The notes beneath the pieces were generated by a model that had not been told where the DNA came from, did not search any database, and saw only the letters and a list, made by a program, of their open reading frames with translations. The translations under genes were made by a program, and so were the position numbers. 8,230 nt of DNA from Candidatus Arcticimaribacter sp. (lineage in GTDB: Bacteria > Bacteroidota > Bacteroidia > Flavobacteriales > Flavobacteriaceae): contig WTJB01000216.1 of NCBI GenBank assembly GCA_011526335.1, forward strand, positions 1 through 8,230, given 5' to 3'. How positions within the stretch are numbered: position 1 is the first letter of the stretch; the number at the start of each line of letters is the position of its first letter. Shown one piece after another: positions 5,930 to 8,230 of this stretch.

Positions 5930-6913
5930 ATGAAACGAAGAACATTCTTAAAAAACACTATGGTAGCAGGAACCGCTTATGCTGGACTCGGATTGTATGC
6001 CTGCGAAAATCTACAAACACCAAGAAAAGCCTTGAGTAAACGAAGTAAAGCTCCCTTTTTTAAACTGTCTTTGGCCCAATGGTCACTTCATAGAGCCATT
6101 GAAAACCAAACACTAAATCCTTATGATTTTGCCCAAAAAGCAAAAGAGTTGGGTTTTGAGGGCATAGAGTATGTAAACGCCTTGTACCCCGATGTGATGC
6201 AAGCAAAGGACAAACCCAGCGCCTTAAAAAACTTTATCACCCAATCGAATGAAGCAGCAAAAACACATTCGGTTAAAAATGTTCTGATCATGATTGATGG
6301 TGAAGGCGACTTAGCCGTTTCTGACAAGAACCAACGTACGCTCGCCATAGAAAACCATAAAAGATGGATTGAAGCTGCTGCAGAAATGCAATGCCATGCT
6401 ATACGCATCAATCTATTTGGGGAACGCAATCCGAATGCTTGGATAGCACAAGCGTCGGAAAGCATGAACGCTTTAGGAGAATTTGCCCATACACACAACA
6501 TCAATGTCTTGGTAGAAAATCATGGCTATTTATCCTCCAACGCAGCTTTGGTCATGCAAATGTTAGAAAAGGTGCAACACCCCAACTGTGGTACTTTGCC
6601 AGACTTTGGAAATTTTTGCTTGGAACGTGATGGAGGAGCACGCTGGGACGGAGATTGCATCCAAGAATACGACCGTTACCTAGGGGTAAAAGAACTGTTA
6701 CCCAAGGCCTTTGCCGTTAGTGCAAAAGCGCATGACTTTGATGATAATGGAAACGAAATACACACAGACTACACGCGAATGCTACAACTTGTAAAAGACG
6801 CAGGCTATTCTGGCTATATAGGAGTGGAATACGAAGGCGATCGACTTTCTGAAATCGATGGGATTACGGCCACCAAAAATCTCTTATTGGCAAGTGCAGA
6901 AAAACTTATTTAA
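5930..6913 (+). CDS. Tat-exported sugar phosphate isomerase/epimerase-like TIM-barrel lipoprotein (AP endonuclease 2 fold)
   Basis: The 327-residue protein starts MKRRTFLKNT, a twin-arginine signal, followed by a hydrophobic segment and the lipobox-like L22-Y-A-C25, so it is probably a periplasm-facing lipoprotein. From about residue 45 it follows the xylose isomerase-like TIM-barrel family: LSLAQWSLH, a GFEGIEYV strand, then candidate metal ligands E196 (VLVENHG), D225 (LPDFGN), H268 (SAKAHDF) and E300 (IGVEYEG). Known relatives are sugar isomerases, epimerases, IolE/IolI-type proteins and the 3-keto-C-glycoside-cleaving deglycosidases. With the GMC dehydrogenase diverging upstream, action on an oxidised sugar or glycoside is likely; the reaction is unknown. 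The ATG at 5930 is chosen because the RR motif follows at once; the frame is open back to 5822, but that extension looks non-coding. The permease gene starts 14 bases downstream. Confidence 0.88.
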   Translation: MKRRTFLKNTMVAGTAYAGLGLYACENLQTPRKALSKRSKAPFFKLSLAQWSLHRAIENQTLNPYDFAQKAKELGFEGIEYVNALYPDVMQAKDKPSALKNFITQSNEAAKTHSVKNVLIMIDGEGDLAVSDKNQRTLAIENHKRWIEAAAEMQCHAIRINLFGERNPNAWIAQASESMNALGEFAHTHNINVLVENHGYLSSNAALVMQMLEKVQHPNCGTLPDFGNFCLERDGGARWDGDCIQEYDRYLGVKELLPKAFAVSAKAHDFDDNGNEIHTDYTRMLQLVKDAGYSGYIGVEYEGDRLSEIDGITATKNLLLASAEKLI

Positions 6914-6927
6914 TTAAAACCAACCAA

Positions 6928-8160
6928 ATGAATTTTACAACGAAACTACAACTGTCTTTAATGATGTTTCTCCAGTTTTTTATCTGGGGAGGCTGGTTTG
7001 TAACGCTAGGAACTTTTCTAGGAAATAATCTTGGAGCATCAGGAGCCGAAACTGCAATGGCTTTTTCTACCCAATCTTGGGGAGCCATCATTGCGCCCTT
7101 TATCATCGGATTGATTGCCGATCGCTATTTTAACGCGGAACGCATCTTGGGCATTTTGCATCTTGTGGGCGCCCTACTGATGTATCAAATGGCGAATGCT
7201 ACAGATTTTAACGGGTTTTATCCCTATGTGCTGGGCTATATGATAGCCTATATGCCCACTTTAGCCTTAGTGAATTCTGTTTCCTTTAACCAAATGAAAG
7301 ATCCAGCAAAAGAATTTTCACTGATTCGGGTCTTCGGCACTATCGGGTGGATTGTTGCAGGCTTGGTGATTAGTTATGTTTTTCACTGGGACGCCGAAGA
7401 AGCCATACAATCTGGTGCGCTGGCCAATACCTTTAGTATGGTAGCTATAGCTTCTGCCTTTTTGGGTCTCTTTAGCTTTACCCTTCCCAAAACACCGCCT
7501 TCCAATACAGATGGCGAAGCACTCTCACTTGGTGATTTGTTGGGGTTAGATGCTTTAAACCTCTTAAAAGATCGCAACTTTTTGATGTTCTTCATCACCT
7601 CTGTCTTGATTTGTATTCCCCTAGCCTTTTATTATCAACAAGCCAATCCTTTCTTGGTAGAACTGGGCATGGAAAATCCTACCGGAAAAATGACCATAGG
7701 ACAAGCCAGTGAAGTTCTTTTTATGTTATTGCTTCCTGTATTTTTTAAACGCTTTGGTTTCAAAAAAACAATCTTGGTGGGGATGCTAGCATGGGCCATT
7801 AGGTATGCACTATTTGCGTATGGAAATGCGGGAGAACTCGCATTTATGCTCATTGCCGGAATTGCCCTGCATGGAATTTGTTACGATTTCTTTTTTGTAT
7901 CGGGACAAATATATACCGACTTTAAAGCAGGAGAGAAAATTAAAAGTGCCGCACAAGGACTCATCACACTCGCGACCTATGGTGTAGGAATGCTGGTTGG
8001 ATTTTGGGTAGCAGGAAAGATTTCAGACACTTATCTGCTGGCAAGCGGACAGCACAACTGGGAGATGATTTGGATGCTTCCAGCTGTCTTTGCCGTAGCG
8101 GTATTCCTGTTATTTATGCTTATCTTTAAAGACGAAGAAATAGAACTAAAAGAAGAATAA
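6928..8160 (+). CDS. NupG-like nucleoside:H+ symporter family MFS permease
   Basis: This complete 410-residue membrane protein of about 12 helices matches the size of the nucleoside:H+ symporter branch of the major facilitator superfamily. The opening LSLMMFLQFFIWGGWFVTLG is characteristic of that branch. A loop 2-3 motif G61-LIADR66-YF is present, and LHGICYDFFFVSG (about 314-326) is the conserved helix typical of NupG/XapB relatives in Bacteroidetes. The tail is acidic and cytoplasmic. In this setting, 14 bases after a sugar-acting TIM-barrel gene and 2 bases before a Gfo/Idh/MocA gene, uptake of a sugar or keto-sugar product is more likely than of nucleosides; that is inference from context. 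Proton coupling is inferred from the family. No Shine-Dalgarno sequence is evident before the ATG, as is usual in this phylum. Confidence 0.9.
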   Translation: MNFTTKLQLSLMMFLQFFIWGGWFVTLGTFLGNNLGASGAETAMAFSTQSWGAIIAPFIIGLIADRYFNAERILGILHLVGALLMYQMANATDFNGFYPYVLGYMIAYMPTLALVNSVSFNQMKDPAKEFSLIRVFGTIGWIVAGLVISYVFHWDAEEAIQSGALANTFSMVAIASAFLGLFSFTLPKTPPSNTDGEALSLGDLLGLDALNLLKDRNFLMFFITSVLICIPLAFYYQQANPFLVELGMENPTGKMTIGQASEVLFMLLLPVFFKRFGFKKTILVGMLAWAIRYALFAYGNAGELAFMLIAGIALHGICYDFFFVSGQIYTDFKAGEKIKSAAQGLITLATYGVGMLVGFWVAGKISDTYLLASGQHNWEMIWMLPAVFAVAVFLLFMLIFKDEEIELKEE

Positions 8161-8162
8161 AA

Positions 8163-8230
8163 TTGTCACATAAAATACGTTTAGGAATAGTAGGTGGAGG
8201 CGGAGATTCTCTTATTGGCGTTGTCCATAG
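8163..8230 (+). CDS. Gfo/Idh/MocA family oxidoreductase (N-terminus only, cut by window edge)
   Basis: Only 22 codons are visible. They read (M)SHKIRLGIVGGGGDSLIGVVH, a first Rossmann strand followed by a glycine-rich nucleotide-binding turn. The GGGGDSLIGVVH variant is one I recognise from Bacteroidetes Gfo/Idh/MocA NAD(P)-dependent oxidoreductases. The start must be TTG at 8163-8165: the frame has no ATG between the in-frame stop at 8127-8129 and the Rossmann strand, and TTG leaves the N-terminus typical of relatives. The start is 2 bases after the permease stop, so the genes are surely co-transcribed and probably translationally coupled. The enzyme would be cytoplasmic and could reduce an imported keto-sugar or oxidise a sugar. 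Function beyond the family cannot be judged from this fragment. Confidence 0.8.
   Translation, partial: MSHKIRLGIVGGGGDSLIGVVH

Overview
This 8.2 kb window looks like the chromosome of a Bacteroidetes bacterium, most likely a flavobacterium. The grounds are moderately AT-rich DNA, start codons mostly without a Shine-Dalgarno sequence, TAnnTTTG-type promoter elements, and protein families typical of that phylum. It holds nine protein-coding genes (the first and last cut by the window edges) and no RNA gene, CRISPR array or mobile element. The longest stretch without a gene is the 194-base divergent region at 5736-5929.

Left part (1-2853): two minus-strand housekeeping genes, a transsulfuration enzyme of the cystathionine gamma-synthase/lyase family and, downstream of it, the lipid A enzyme LpxH (partial). 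Diverging from them is a two-gene plus-strand unit: a small ArsC/Spx-like thioredoxin-fold protein overlapping an EamA-type (DMT) permease by 8 bases.

Middle (2896-5735): a monohaem cytochrome c lipoprotein on the plus strand meets, tail to tail, a minus-strand pair made of an FAD-dependent GMC dehydrogenase and its small Tat-exported 'gluconate 2-dehydrogenase subunit 3' partner. The two convergent genes share their last six bases, the self-complementary hexamer TTATAA.

Right part (5930-8230): a plus-strand operon diverging from the GMC gene. It encodes a Tat-signal lipoprotein with a sugar isomerase/epimerase-type TIM barrel, a NupG-like major facilitator permease and the beginning of a Gfo/Idh/MocA NAD(P)-dependent oxidoreductase that starts with TTG.

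Read together, the genes from about 3370 to the right edge form a plausible oxidative sugar (glycoside) pathway. The exported GMC/small-subunit enzyme would oxidise a sugar, probably to a 3-keto form, and pass electrons through a predicted Fe-S cluster to a cytochrome, possibly the neighbouring lipoprotein. The exported TIM-barrel protein would act on the keto-glycoside, the permease would import the product, and the Gfo/Idh/MocA enzyme would reduce or otherwise process it in the cytoplasm. The families are known to occur together in 3-keto-glycoside metabolism. The substrate and the exact chemistry in this organism are inference.
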